64,000 nt of DNA, taken from NCBI GenBank assembly GCA_023374045.1, contig CM041776.1:125393733-125457732 (forward strand). Direction: 5' to 3'. The DNA comes from Limonium bicolor. Taxonomy: Eukaryota > Streptophyta > Magnoliopsida > Caryophyllales > Plumbaginaceae. A program made the position numbers and the translations under genes. The notes beneath the pieces were generated by a model that made no database searches, was not told where the DNA came from, and worked only from the letters and a program-made list of their open reading frames with translations. Every line of letters starts with the position of its first letter. Within the stretch, counting starts at the first letter, position 1. This document shows, one piece after another, positions 12,519 to 24,830 of this stretch.

Positions 12519-13603
12519 TCATGGAACTATCTCCTTTCCCTTCCGACTCCCGGATGAGGATGGCTGTCCTGCCGGTCCTCTAGTATAGGTGTTGTTCTGC
12601 GGCGTCTGGTCTCCTCTTGGTCCTCCCGCCACGATAGCTGGTGTTCTCTATGAACCTCTAGCTCCCTTGTATACTCGGCTCCTTGGATTGGAAAATCATT
12701 CATACTCCCTGTGACCTTCCTTTCTGCAATAGCGACACTCCACCTTCCTTCCTGAGCAATCTACTCCTGGGTGATCCTTTCCACAGCGTTTACAATAATA
12801 GTGACGTTGGGTTGGCTTACTGCCTCTAGGTGGTGCTGATCTTAATGGCTGAGCATCAATAGCTGGGCCGGTCAGATGAGGGACCTGCTCCTTCATCTTC
12901 TGACCATGGAAATCCTTCCGCCCCTTCTTTTCAAAGAAAATCTTCCCCTTCTTGTAGTAACCGCCAGAGGTTGCTCCACCATCATCTCCTTCAGTACTCT
13001 TTCTCTTCTTTCTTCCTGCGCCTCTTCCCCTAAACTTTTGAGTCTTCACAGTGTCGGAATCGACTCCTGGTATGTAGTCCAACAAACTGGTGAACCGTGC
13101 ATAGTACTGGTCAACTGTTTGACTCCCTTGGATTAAGGTCTCGATCTCCTGCCTTTTTCCTGCTTTAGGTGTTCGGGTAGTACTTCTCCCGCAACACTTC
13201 TACAAACGCTGTCCATCCAAAGTCCGGTGTAGCTCTACTGTGGCCCTCCACGACCGCCACCAAATGTCAGATGCTTCCTTCAGGTTGTACGCGGCATGTC
13301 GACTTTCTGGTCTTCTGGAACTCTGACAACCTTGAACGCCTTCTGGTGCTCCACAATGAACTTCTCCAGTGCGGCGGGGTCCGGTTCCCCTGAATAAGTC
13401 GGTACTCTCGCGTCTGCAATGCTCTTCAACCAGTTGGTTTCCCTGGGCTGCGGCGGGTGGGGTATGGCTCCCGTAAGTTGAGCTCCTAGTTGCTGCGTGA
13501 AGGCCGCCATGGCTGCTGCTAGGCCTGGTACCTCTGGAACATCCGCTGGTGTCTCGCCACCGCGTCCACTGCTGCCTCCACGTGGTCTTCCTCTTGTCGA
13601 CAT
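12519..13603 (-). pseudogene. gag: Element A gag, frameshifted
   Basis: Gag forms the particle that packages element RNA. The start ATG at 13603 (MSTRGRPRGG) lies about 200 nt after the primer-binding site. The first frame runs 107 residues to 13280. Homology to the retrotransposon Gag core then continues in other frames, with NLKEASDIWWRSW and later QTVDQYYARFTSLL, and there is at least one stop. A 129-residue frame (13085-12696) carries a basic stretch and two zinc knuckles: CKRCGKDHPGVDC and CRYCRKEGHREYE, the second with E where the last C is expected. Similarity goes on in a shifted frame to a stop at 12519-12521. The segment between the core and the basic stretch is shorter than in usual Gags of this group, suggesting a deletion. 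Confidence 0.85.
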
Positions 13604-13784
13604 CTATAGTGTATTATTATTACTACTCGGTTGCTACACCGTTTTACATACACAACCACAAATATACAAGAAAGTTAACCACTAGCAATAAAGATATTCC
13701 TAAATTTTCTAGGTCACGAATCCTCACAGACGTTTCCCGTATTCCCAAATGTCCTATGCTCATATTCTTGACTCAGTATCTTTC

Positions 13785-13812
13785 ATCAGAGCGTAACTAC
13801 GCTTTGATACCA
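13785..13812 (-). promoter_or_regulatory. Element A primer-binding site within a hairpin
   Basis: In element sense TGGTATCAAAGC (13812-13801) begins 5 nt after the LTR end. It differs by one base from the complement of the plant initiator Met-tRNA 3' end, as seen exactly in F. The bases ATCAAAGCG can pair with CGCTCTGAT just downstream with a single mismatch, placing two thirds of the site in a stem. Confidence 0.88.
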
Positions 13813-13817
13813 CTTTT

Positions 13818-13984
13818 TGTAACACCCCTAATCCTAAACCTGTAATAACGTCGCAAGTCGTAGCATAATAAATAATAATTCGCAGCGGAAAATAAAACTA
13901 TCTACCTTGGTGTTACACACCGTTACTCACCCTTGTGAGTAACAAGGCATCCTTACTCCTTCCAACAATCTCAACTCCTCATGC
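13818..13984 (-). mobile_element. Element A 5' LTR, inner end (cut by C)
   Basis: The plus strand begins TGTAACACCCC, the reverse of an LTR end, right beside the primer-binding site. It carries the LTR-end stem-loop GTTACTCA/TGAGTAAC at 13922-13943, a perfect 8-bp stem, and the reversed box GCAGCGGA at 13882-13889. LTR C begins at 13985. The rest of this LTR is inferred to resume at 18116. Confidence 0.8.
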
Positions 13985-14034
13985 TGTAACACCCCTACCG
14001 CTAATACCATCATTACTGTACAATACTTACCTTC

Positions 14035-14096
14035 GCAGCGGACATTACATACTCAACGGCGGGTGTACAATGCCGTTAGTCACCCACGTGACTAAC
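14035..14096 (-). promoter_or_regulatory. LTR-end stem-loop and TCCGCTGC box of LTR C
   Basis: On the plus strand GTTAGTCA-cccacg-TGACTAAC (14075-14096) is a perfect 8-bp stem. The reversed box GCAGCGGA is at 14035-14042. The copy in the second duplicate keeps the hairpin (26219-26240) but has lost the box, because the duplication joint falls in it. Confidence 0.75.
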
Positions 14097-14370
14097 AAGG
14101 CGAGTTACAATACTACATACTATCGGTCTGATGAATATGAACATACCGAGTACTCTACACAATACAATACTTCCCATTGCTTACTTACCCAAAATCCAAT
14201 TACAACTTCAATACATTACTATACCGAGTACACTACAATCCTTAAATTACCGATACAGTTTAAACTTCCGAATTCGCCTTACAATACAAGTACCAATCCC
14301 TACTATACAACTACCCATGCTTACGTAGCAGTCCCCGTCCTACTCTCTCGAACGGTGATCAGCTTCGGGT

Positions 14371-14453
14371 ACCTGCACACTAAAAACGGTCCCCCGAGGG
14401 GGTCAGCTTACGCTACGCATGAAATTCGCATATACCGCATGCTAACCGCGGTA
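14371..14453 (-). promoter_or_regulatory. Three-hairpin module of LTR C
   Basis: In LTR sense the order is hairpin a TACCGC/GCGGTA (14453-14433), hairpin b AGC-gtaa-GCT, hairpin c CCCCCTCGGGGG, then a T5 tract and GTGTGCAGGTA. The second duplicate has the same module at about 26512-26597. Confidence 0.75.
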
Positions 14454-14639
14454 CGCCGACTACTTTGGGTCGGATATACATGGAGTTCATTTTACATGCA
14501 TCCATACATACTCATGCTACAACAATACATTCACAATACCTACATACACATACAAGGTTCAATACTTACTAAGGAAGACAATTCGATAGTCAACCGTCAT
14601 ACTAGCTATTTGTTCAATACTCTTTCGTTGCATTACTCG

Positions 14640-14905
14640 TTACTCTACTCATACTCACTCCTTACTCTTGTATACTCATCACTCCATGTTCGGTATCCTA
14701 CTCGTACACGATCCTTACTCTGTACTCGTTACTATACTTGTGTATACTTGCTACTCAATACTCCATACTTACTCATACGTACTCAGTACTCAATACTTAC
14801 TCATACATACTCAATACTCGATACTCATTACGTACTCATACTCACTTCTTACTCAGTACTCATTACTTACTCATACATACGCAATACTCAATACTTTGGT
14901 CTCTG
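14640..14905 (-). repeat. TACTCA-rich degenerate repeat of LTR C
   Basis: The plus strand repeats TACTCA, CAATACT and TTACTCATAC without a strict period, the counterpart of the TGAGTA segment of LTR B. The second copy is at about 26784-27045, with one extra TACTCA-type unit. Confidence 0.8.
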
Positions 14906-16025
14906 GGCGGAGTCATACAGAAGACTCGCCACCGGACCTACAATGCGAGGGCTATACGCTTAGCTCCTCAAATACTCAAATATCCGTTTTACCGGACTAC
15001 TCGAATTCCCAACACTCTTCTCTCAGAGTATAATACAATCTCATGGATTAGCCTAGAAGTATCTCTCTCGATAACCTCTGCTAGCTTAGGGAATTACCAC
15101 CGTCTAGTATCCTCAGATTTAAGGGTTTCCCCAACATATCGAATACTCTCTCGTTCGGGGCATCCTTACATCAGTCGGGTCCTCTCATAATGGGTCGACT
15201 AATTGCTAAGGGGTTTGGAGATCCCTCATCATTCTTTACTACACTCATGGTTCATGTGTTGCACCAAGATTAATTCCTCTATTAGAGGTTATTTGTATAC
15301 TTCCACTACTTATTAATTGTGGATCATTCATTTCGGTTCTCCTACCGTTATCGGGAGGTTATTACTCCCGTACACTCCCTCACATTCTAGTGAGTTCATT
15401 GGGTTGCGTTATCGTTATTGATTCGATAGTTTAGTGCGTTGCTACATTTCCATTAGTTCATAACGTGACTCTTACTACGCGTCACTACAAAACAAGACTC
15501 ATCTATGAGTCGTACTACACACTAAATGAAGCCACACGGTCAAACATGAAGGGTTAGCTCACACAACATACATCAAGACATACAATGAAGGCAATAAACC
15601 ATTTTCATGCTTTAGTCTTGATTAGCCGGCATACAGCACACAAATCAACGTAACTCGGTTAGCATACGGGACATGAGAAAATCATACCTTTCACCGGAGT
15701 TAGCTTTAACACGTGTGTTCCCTCGTTCCTTGGTTCACACTTGTTCCACTGATAATGTTCCAACATTATTATTAATACTATACTATTACGATACACAAAT
15801 AATTACTACTCCCATACTTACCCCGTTATCCCGGTGTACTTAACGTTCTCATACCCTCAACTTACTTGGTTACTTTCTACTCTTGTTTTCCTACTCATAT
15901 ACTTACTTTCTTACCATTACTACTTCATTAATGGTGTATTACTACATATATGCATATATAGGTATAGGCATATATATACATATGATTACTATAATCATAT
16001 AATAAAACATTTTTTTTTTTGACTC

Positions 16026-16345
16026 GACCGGACTTACAGGGTCGGTCGCAAGTCCGGTCCATTCCAGTAGCTATCAGTATGGACATTTTCTATCTCGACC
16101 GAACTTGCAAGTCCGGTCGCAAGTTCGGTCCATTCCAGAAGCTTTCATCTGCGGAATTTTTCTGGCCGACCGAACTTGCAAGTCCGGTCGCAAGTTCGGT
16201 CCATTCCAGAAGGTTTCAGACGGGAGAATTTTCTGGTCCGACCGAACTTGCATGTCCGGTCGCAAGTCCGGTCTATTCCAGAAGGTTTCCCGTCTTTGTA
16301 ATTCTGGGCTCGACCGACCTTGCAAGTTCGGTCCCAAGGTCGGTC
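16026..16345 (-). repeat. Array of five hairpin units in LTR C
   Basis: Five units of about 71 bp each hold a left arm of the type GACCGAACTTGC, a middle arm AAGTCCGGTC and a right arm GCAAGTTCGGTC; left and right are perfectly complementary over 12 bp in units 2 and 3. Unit 5 uses GACCGACCTTG with CAAGGTCGGTC and unit 1 uses GACCGGACTT with AAGTCCGGTC, so arms have changed together. Unit 4 has one A-C mismatch that is a G-U pair in element-sense (minus-strand) RNA. The CATTCCAGAA-type spacer is shared with the array of H. Confidence 0.88.
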
Positions 16346-17799
16346 CGGCCCAGTACTTCAGTTTTAAATTCTGTTTTCAGTTCTATACTTTACCCATTGC
16401 TTCCCCAATCTTCCTACATGTAATGCCACATATTTTAACACTACTTAGGCCCTCAAAATTGCCTTGGTTCATCCCCCAAATACCTTACTCATTTCTAAAT
16501 CCATATACACAATTTTTCCTCACTCCCTTCAACACTTGTAACAGTTTTTGTCACACTTATGCTACAGATTTTATAACTCAATCCTCACATCCAATACTTC
16601 TACTACCAATACCATTACTAGTATCCCAAATTTAATTCCAAGCAATCACCATGTCTATACCCAAGTCCAACATCCATTCCACTACATCTTGCACTCTAAT
16701 TTTTCCTAGCTTTTCCAATACATTTCTATCACTTCTTGCTACAGATTTTAATATACTTTATCCTCATTCTCCAATTACCAATCCATGGTCATTATCCATC
16801 TCTACTAACCCCAATACATTCCTTGGTTCTCCCTTTCACCAAGTCATTCCCAATACTCAATTCCTACTAAAATTTCGCCATAGTTCACCTACTTTCCTTA
16901 CTTATCCACACCTACCTTTTCTCTTCAACTTCATCCCTATTCTAGCCAAACCACAAGGGTTCTATCAGCACTCATACAAGAATCTTAATACACCCATATC
17001 TCCTCAATTATCATACCAATACATCATTACTTCCTCAAATAGCAATACTAATACACATATATCATTCATTTGGCTCTAAGGCCTACAAATCCACATATTT
17101 GCTCACAAATACTCAACTCATAACTACAAGAACGTACAATATTTAGGTTCTTCTTATTTTTCACCATTCCCATTACACTGCATTAAATTGACATTAAAAG
17201 AGCTCTTACCTTGAGCTTATATTTCTTTCTCCTTTCCAATTCTTCTCTTCCCTCTCCTCCTTACCAATCGGTCAAATGGGAATGGTTGTTAAACTCCATC
17301 CCAACACCCAAGAACACAAAAATGCATTTTAATTACTCTTCTAAACCTTTAGAGAATTCTAATCCCATGGAAAGGCTTAGAGCACAAGTTAGGGTTTTAC
17401 CTTAGGAGATCTTTGAGAGGGATTCTCACTCTTGAATCAAGAAGGGAATTACTCCACCATTGGAGGGTTGAACAATGCTCCAAAGCAAGAGAAAAACAAG
17501 GTAAAGAGAGACCAAAAATCGGCCATACCAAGAGATGGAGAAAAGTGAGGTCTTTCATGGAGATTTTTACCTTGTTGGAAAGAGACTCCTAGCTCCATGA
17601 TGGTGTTCTTTTCTCTTCAAATGGGGAAAACCCATGGAGATGAAACTCATTCTTTTCGAATTTTGAAAAGATAATAGAGGAGGATGAGGGAGTTCAAATA
17701 TGTGTTTTATTTTACATTTGGAGCTCAAATGGAGTTAGAGCATGGAGAGAAAGTGAGGAAGCCATGGGAGCTTCCTTTAGGGCTTTGAAATCGCCAACA

Positions 17800-17905
17800 A
17801 GAGGGGAGGAAGGAGAAGAGAGCTGCAGAGAGGGGGTTCCATCGTGAGAGGGGGAAGGGAGTTGGAGAGAGAGAAGAAATGAGAGAATAAGAGGAGATAG
17901 GGGGT
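17800..17905 (-). promoter_or_regulatory. Pyrimidine-rich leader of LTR C (purine-rich on plus strand)
   Basis: The plus strand is almost all G and A, including GAGAGAGAGAAG-type runs, corresponding to the pyrimidine stretch of LTR B at 4450-4570. It is a candidate promoter or leader by position only. Confidence 0.3.
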
Positions 17906-18512
17906 TATTTACTTTTGTACTTTTTACTTTTTGCTTTATTTGATTTACTTATTTGTTACTTGTGTGTGTGTAGAGAGAGCTGTTTACACCAGTAAAAACC
18001 GGCCCCCTCTGTAATACTAGCTGGAGCGTTTTTCGTCTTTTACAGAAAACACTCGTTATTTTACCCGGTTTTGATACTATTCACTAACCGGGCCCGTTTT
18101 CCGGAATTTTCTTGTGATGAACAGATACTGAGCACTCTAATTATTACAAACCAAATCCAACCAAATGAGCAACTAACTGAATACAACAACCTCCTTAATA
18201 CAATAGAAAACAAAACCAAAGGTGTTTGTTGAAAACACATCAGCTACCCCCGTGTCCCGCACTCCGGCTTGAGTCTTCTTCAATAACCTGGAATGTTTGG
18301 CCCATTGAAGGGCTCAGCAATCGAAATGCTGGTATGATAAATGTAGTCTTAAATCATCTAGATTCCTTAAGTCGTTTTTAGCCATCTTGATATTAGATTC
18401 TTTACATGAAATGCCGGTTTACAATAATAACAGTAATAACTGTAAACATTAAACACTCACATAACAATTCAACTGTAAACATCAATGTACAATAGTACAC
18501 AACACCAATAAC

Positions 18513-18614
18513 CACACATCAATAATCCATAACAATAACCAATAATCACACATCAGTAATCCTTAACAATAACCAATAATCACACAACAATAATCCATAA
18601 TGTTAACCAACAAG
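18513..18614. repeat. 34-bp tandem repeat, three units, in LTR A
   Basis: Three units of 34 bp start CACACATCAATAATCC, CACACATCAGTAATCC and CACACAACAATAATCC. The second duplicate has the same array near 30673-30770 with small deletions. Confidence 0.75.
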
Positions 18615-19499
18615 ATACGCGTATTAAACTGTACTAGTTAGTTGGCCACCTGGCCCTTATCCTTTAAACCAATCACTTAACCTTTTCCAATTAATTTCCA
18701 CCTCAGGCCTCATGTCAAGACAACCCTTAATAACATTTTAATGGACGATAGTCCCCTGGGTTACAAAGGAACCGTTACCAGCTGACCTTATGGCCCTGGA
18801 TAATATATTGACCGATCCGGTCGAACCTGTGCACCAACGGCAGTGCCCTCCGCCATCCTCGAATGTGACTGATGGATTCCCTTGAGTGACTCCCCATTGA
18901 AGTCTCTCGTAGTGATCACGATGCGCAACCAGAAAGTCGAAACAGTCTGGATTCCTCTCTTTATAAGTTAGCCCTTTAGTTAGTGATACAATAATCAATC
19001 CTTGAGTTAAGACTATAATAGATGACCATCAGTTAAGTTCAATAATACCTAAAGGTCAGTTAGTCTTGTTCTAGTTTAGATGTATAAACTTCCAGTCATA
19101 AGATGTTCGCGTAACAAAAGAACGCAACAGTCTTGAGCAATACAGTATACAATAACATATACATAAAATCACAGATATCGTTCTTAACAATCAAACACAC
19201 AACGTCTGGACCTTAGGAAAATCCTTAGGACATTCAGACCACACAATTAACATACCGTTCACCGTATAACTGCTAGCTTGACAAATTCCTGTTCAGTAGT
19301 TCTTTCCGTACGCTGTTATATAAACATGCAATACCGGGTAATATTAATACCACTATTCATTAAGCATTACAGTACTGTCACTGTAGAGTTTATACTCGTA
19401 GGATACTAACTCTGTATGTTCTTTATTTCCCCCTGTTAATTAACAGTGGTTCTAGATAGTTCATTATTTTATGTGGTCTCCACATGTGATAATGAATTT

Positions 19500-20215
19500 C
19501 CACTTGTAGTATATTTCCATTTCCTTAATTATACTCATGATTGTTTCCACTTATTCTTTATATTATATCCTTTAGTCATTTTTATTATAACCACCATTAT
19601 TTTATAAACTTTATATTATACTCCATAATACATTATATCACCTAGTTTTAATTCCTTTATTTATTAAATTTTAAAACCAACCTTATTAATTTCTGTAATT
19701 ATAAGTTGGACACAATAACTTTCATAAGTTACCAAATAGCCTTATAAATTCGGTATTTATATTTTGGACACATTAACTTTTGTAATTTACCAAATAACCA
19801 CATATATCTTTTCGGTAATTACAATTCAAATACTCCAACTTTTATAAATTACTAAATAACCATATAACTTTTATAATTTACTAATTATCCATATTAACTT
19901 TCGGTAATTGCAAAACAATTGTATTAATCTTTATAAATTATCAAATGACCACATAACTTTTATAAATTGTTAACTAACCACTTATCTTTCGGTATTTACA
20001 TATATATACTAACTTTTATAAATTACAATTAAATCCCTTACACTTTCGGTTTTAATATATACCTTCCCCTTATTCACAATTTAACCCCAAAACTTTATAT
20101 AAGTTACATATTAACTTATAACCTATAGTTTTAATATTTAATTTTCCTAAAATACCGAAAAGGCCCTTATACTTTTACAAATTATACTTTCACCCCTTGT
20201 TTAATTCGGTTTCAT
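19500..20215 (-). repeat. AT-rich degenerate repeats in LTR A
   Basis: Loosely repeated units of the type ACTTTTATAAATTAC alternate with TTTCGGTAATTAC over about 700 bp. The second duplicate (31640-32370) is closely similar, and LTR G has a comparable block (55560-56390). I see no gene in it. Confidence 0.6.
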
Positions 20216-23200
20216 AAATATATTTTCTTAAATTATATTCACCCTTAAACTTTTATAAACTTAATATTTTATGTCATAAATCATTTTAACCCAAAGTTTT
20301 TGGTCAACACTTTGACCAAGACTTAATTTCATAACTAATACTTTAATATACCCATAAAATCTTATGTAATTCAGTTTCACTCCCAAACTTTCCAATAATT
20401 ACAAATTAGTCCCAAAACTTTATAAAATGTTATTTTAACAATTAACCACTTATTTAAATTCACCAAAATTCATAATATTAATTCCTACCTTATATTATAA
20501 CATAAATATCCAAATTAACCCTTTAATTCTTGGCAATTGTTATTTGTACTCCAAACTTTTCAAAATTCACATTTTAACCACATAACTTATTAAACGAGCC
20601 ATATAAATACTTGTAGCTATTTTTAATACTCCCAAAATTTATAATATAAGTTAATATACTTATATACTTCAAAAATCACCAATATTCTCATATCATTCTC
20701 GGCTTTAATATACATTTACTATATGGTTTTAAAACTAGATTTAAACCTTATAATATATACATATAAATGTATATAAGCCATATGACACTTCTAAAAATTA
20801 TGCTAATGACCTAGAATGGTTATAAACTCAAAATAGATTTTATTCCTTGACAATTCAGTTTATATATATATATGCATCTTAATTAATTTTTGTGACACCA
20901 ATTTATACCTTAAGGTAATAACCTTACCTTATATGTTATAAATTATTTTTCTTGACATTTTAACTCAATATTTTCGGCCTTAATATTACTAAGGCTTATA
21001 CATAATTTTTATACCAAAGTTTGAAGCTTAAATCAAGCTTAAACTTAATAAACCTTAATTATATAAACTTACTCCTTAAATCAAGATAATTCTTGTACTT
21101 GATTTCTCCTTGAATTCCAAGCTCTCCAAATGCTATTTTGATGAAGAAAATTCGGCCTCCTTGAATATATTTAGGAGATCCATTTGTTAAACTTCTAAGA
21201 AGGATTTATAAATAAGATTTGGAGTAGTTTTACAAAAGTTTACCTTAGGAATTTTTCAACGAATTTTCGGTAGACCTTGAGATAGTTGTAGATCTAAATT
21301 TCCTTCATGAAATAATGAAAATAATATAGGTTTAGAAGTTCATAAATTTTTGGAAATGACTTAGGCATTTTGCTAGGATTTTCAACATGAAAATATACCT
21401 TAACTTGATCTTGTTGTTCCTTGTGTTGTTGTTGAATCTAGGAACCTCCTTGGAACACTTATGCTTGGCAAAAATAGCAAGGATTGCTATGATGATTTCT
21501 TGCTTCAAGACTTAGTAGATTTAACTAGGAAAATTACATTAAAATGGTGTTAGAACTTAGAACACCATTAGTGGAGCTTTGAAGCTCTAAGGAAATAAAC
21601 TAGCTAAGGAAGAAGAAAAGAGAGAGCAAGAGAATGCTTACCAATTCGGTGCATGAGGGCAAAGGGAAATGAAAGGCTGCATGAGGTCTTAAGGCAAGAA
21701 AGGCAAAGAATCAAATGGTGAATAATTAGTATGATTCAAGATATTATTTTATGACTTGTTTATGATTAATTTGACTTCAAAATCTGACTACAAAAGTCGC
21801 TCCATTAGACAAACTTACGGCTGATTGGCAAGGTGATTGGAATAACTTTGTTTGATAATTGAAAGAAGAAGACAAGACAAGGTAGGTACATGTCTTCTTT
21901 TGATTTTTCTATGGCAATTAACATGCTAATCTTTCTTCCTTTTCCTTATGATTCTCGGCTGCATAGGATGTACATTTCAATTGATTTTTGTTTGATTTGA
22001 GACAAGAGAACATGCTAGCTAGGTTAGTGTATTATTTGATTAATTATAGAGCAAACAATTCCTCTTTCTTCTCCTTGAATTCGGTAATGAAGGCTGCCAC
22101 AAGACAATTGGTTTTTGGTTTATATTAGGCAAGAGATCATGCTAGTTAGGTGGTGTATTCTTTTGACTAAAGTATAGCCATCAAGCTCCTTATTTTCCTG
22201 GTCCAAATCGGCAGCACAAGGGTGGTAACATGGCTGTTTCATTTGTTTATAGCCTAGTACAAAAGAGCTAGATCTAGTAGCATATTTTAATTTCATTTCT
22301 TTTCTTAATCTATTTCCTTTGCTGTTCTCTTGCAGGTCATACAGTGGATGAGCTCTATTTGACAGCAATTACTTGATACCTTATTATATAATACATGATA
22401 GGATGATTCATCATTCCATAAGACAAATTTTTGAACTAAAACTAGTCAATTTATACCCTAAATGGCGCCTACAATATGGACCAGATGGGTTTGATTTTTA
22501 ATTTTATTCTTGTCACACTATATTGTACTAAGATCATACTAATATGTAATAGGTTCCAGAATTTAATTGGTACATTTATATCAAGGTAAAAGATGAAAGT
22601 TCTAAGGTAAAAATGATGATTTTAGGTACCTTTTGTCCCAAACATTGCCCCCATTTGTACTATGAATTTAGTACTGGAATTAATTGATTTAGATGTTCAA
22701 TTTATCCCCTTTTAAGATTATCAACTCGTGGCTCCTCAAAAACTTCAAGGTAATTGCGTAGAACGCATTTTTGTGAACTCAATTTTCGGGCTACCGGGAC
22801 ACTCCCGGGGTAAAAAGGAGCGTTAAGAAATTCGTCCAAGAACTTTGTTTATTTTTGAGAAAGTGGCTCTAGAATCCTCTTTAGGATGTTGAATAATGAT
22901 TTTAGGTACTCTTAGAATTAATTATATAGGAGTTCGTGCCACCTCGGCACTCCTCCGGGGTATTCCCGGGCCTTTATGGGGCCCCCATCGGGAACTTCCG
23001 AGCACTTTGTATGTAACTGAGATTTTAGCATGAGAACTTCATCTTATATGTTTATTAAAGTGTTATAGTGCATTTATAAAGTGTAATGCTTTACTTTATT
23101 TAATAATGTATTTCCGGGACTTTCGGGCCTTTAGGGGCCCTTAAGGAAACTCCTGGGCATATTGTATTTTTACCCAGTTCTAACTGAGGACTTGTGTTTT

Positions 23201-23670
23201 AAAGGTCATAAAATGATCCTTGATTAACTATGAGCTTTACAGCTTATATAACTTGGTTAGCTTAAGGTCGGGCTTTAACGCTCGTTTTTTACCTTAAGGA
23301 GGTTATGTGCGTTTTAACGCCCAAGTGTTTATATACTTTTCTCAGGGTTTAATAATCCCCCAGATAATATTTATTTACCATTATTTAATTATTTAAAAGT
23401 TAGGGGTATTTCACTTATAGCCCCCAAGCTAACGGGGTACGACGACTAATTGTTGATAGCATGAAGTTGATTAGATGCACAACATAAATACAAAGTGCAA
23501 TAAACAACAAGCCACATATGAACAATCAAAGTTCAAACACAATGAACGACTTATAAGCGTTCCCTTAGTAAGTGAGTTAGTCTTTTAACTCCTTAAAACA
23601 TGATACCTCTTAATCTCAGTCCATTCTTATCTTACCTCAATCTTATTCCTTATCTCAGTCTCAATGTACC

Positions 23671-23845
23671 AACCGTTCTTTAATTAGAATTGTTTGTACT
23701 TTATCTCAAATCTTATCTCAGATCTTATCTCAATTAAGAAAACCATTCTTTAATTAGAATTGGTTGTACTTTATCTCAAATCTTATCTCAGATCTTTTCT
23801 CAATTAAGACAACCGTTATTTAATTAGAATGGTTGTTCCTTAATT
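23671..23845. repeat. 70-bp tandem repeat in LTR D
   Basis: Two and a half units of 70 bp start AACCGTTCTTTAATTAG at 23671, AACCATTCTTTAATTAG at 23741 and AACCGTTATTTAATTAG at 23811. The second duplicate carries them near 51502-51670. Confidence 0.8.
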
Positions 23846-24723
23846 CATTGTTTATCTTGTCGGGTCAAGTAATCCTAACCAAGGAGTTATCAGCTCCATT
23901 GGTTTACATAAACAATATTTGTTAGAATTTGTTGGGATTTAGGTAGATCCCACCACACCATCTCAGTAATGCCTCCCACCTCGAACAGAAATCGAGGTAA
24001 CCGAGTCTTTATGTCGACTCTAGGCGACGAGTCCAAAGATAAGTCATTTTGAAAGTCGGAACCTGATAGGATACCAACCTCCTACTTAACACATGCATGA
24101 CCGAACCATTCCGGATTCCTCACTCCCCCCAAGTTCTAGTTAGTAGAAGTCTCAAAGTTAATGTTTGTTAGTTATCCACTTTCGGTTACTAATAAAACAA
24201 TATTTGGGAGTGTTCCTTATTCTCACACAATTCTTTTCTAAACATTGTTAGTAAGTTCTCATGGTAAGTTGTGTTAGTGTATCACAATCACACAACAACA
24301 TAATATACCGGTTGCATGCTTTATCTTTTTTTAGTTGGCACACATAAACAAATAACACATAAGCCGAGGGACACCTCGTTAGCAAGCAGGCTACAAGAAA
24401 ACCATACCTGTCACCAAGGTACACTCTATTGTGTCCTCTTATTCCTCGAATAATTCTCGAACAACTGGTAACATTACAATTGCTTCCATTAACATCGGGG
24501 TAAATGATTGTTTAACAACTAATGCGCCCATAGTTAACCCCGTCATCCCGTTATACTTAATTTTACTCTTGTGATCTTAAGTTCACAACTCTCACATCCA
24601 ACCTAACCTTGTTTACACTTTTAAGGCCTTTACATGTCACCAAACAAGGCCTAACATCATCTAAAACCATTAGCATCCAATCCCCCATCATTAGAAGCCT
24701 TTTAAAAAAATTCTCTCCAGTCT

Positions 24724-24830
24724 GGACCGCCCCTCTAGGGAGGTCCCCAGGGGCGGTCCACAACAGAAACTACACTCGTCCTGCAGAATTCAACTGGACC
24801 TCCCACAAGGGCAGTCCCTAGGGGCGGTCC
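24724..24830 (-). repeat. Two hairpin units in LTR D
   Basis: Unit 1 (24724-24759) is a perfect 11-bp inverted repeat, GGACCGCCCCT with AGGGGCGGTCC. Unit 2 (24796-24830) has the arms GGACCTCCC and GGGGCGGTCC with a true mismatch. The position in the LTR matches the arrays of B, C and H although the stem sequence is different. The second duplicate has them at 52555-52590 and 52627-52662. Confidence 0.8.

Larger units (their letters stand above)
3359..13817 (-). mobile_element. Element A, internal region (pol-less Ty3/gypsy element)
   Basis: The region is bounded on the right by a primer-binding site 5 nt inside the LTR end at 13818 and on the left by a polypurine tract next to the LTR at 3358. 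In element sense (right to left) it holds a broken gag (13603-12519), about 3.5 kb with no recognised domain, an integrase C-terminal remnant (9010-8540) and a post-pol polypurine module. Protease, reverse transcriptase, RNase H and the integrase core are missing, so the element could move only with proteins supplied by another element. Solo LTR B interrupts it at 3846-8327. Confidence 0.85.
13985..18115 (-). mobile_element. LTR C, truncated relative of LTR B inside the 5' LTR of A
   Basis: The plus strand starts TGTAACACCCC at 13985. The sequence matches LTR B in reverse orientation, with the same order of LTR-end hairpin, three-hairpin module, TACTCA-rich segment, hairpin array and pyrimidine leader. 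The match stops at 18115, which corresponds to B position 4262, so the last 416 bp of the B-type LTR are missing and no TGAAATACCCC end is present. Sequence of the A-type LTR follows immediately. The loss predates the tandem duplication because both copies have the identical joint (18115 and 30280). Confidence 0.85.
18116..23413 (-). mobile_element. Element A 5' LTR, main part
   Basis: On the minus strand this LTR starts TGAAATACCCC at 23413 and matches the 3' LTR of A (1-3358) over its first 3.2 kb. It is followed on the plus strand by CTTAT (23414-23418), the expected target duplication, whose partner would lie left of the window. Near 18285-18332 it has hairpins b and c of the LTR module (CAGCA/TGCTG and GCCC/GGGC). 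Its inner end is interrupted by C. Relative to the 3' LTR it lacks about 142 bp at 22772. Confidence 0.82.

Noticed and set aside
12876..13136. Plus-strand open frames over the gag region of A (also 13497-13845)
   Set aside because: They are shadows of the minus-strand gag.
13935..14963. Longest open frame outside pol (342 residues) and its 299-residue copy at 26214-27113
   Set aside because: It runs through LTR C, including the TACTCA low-complexity segment and the structural motifs, antisense to the LTR. The composition (Y, T, L, S-rich) reflects repeats and other frames are open too. There is no domain.
16026..16345. CRISPR-like appearance of the regularly spaced palindromic units (also 6027-6281, 57951-58267)
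   Set aside because: The spacers are themselves repeated, the arrays lie inside plant LTRs, and no Cas-like gene is present.
16019..16635. Open frames on both strands with repeated RTCKSGRK-type peptides (and copies at 28016-28782 and 57915-58434)
   Set aside because: They are translations of the hairpin units; the period, not coding constraint, keeps frames open.
18110..18120. TG at 18114 as the start of a new LTR
   Set aside because: The following sequence lacks the TGTAACACCCC or TGAAATACCCC terminus and there is no target repeat; it is an internal joint.
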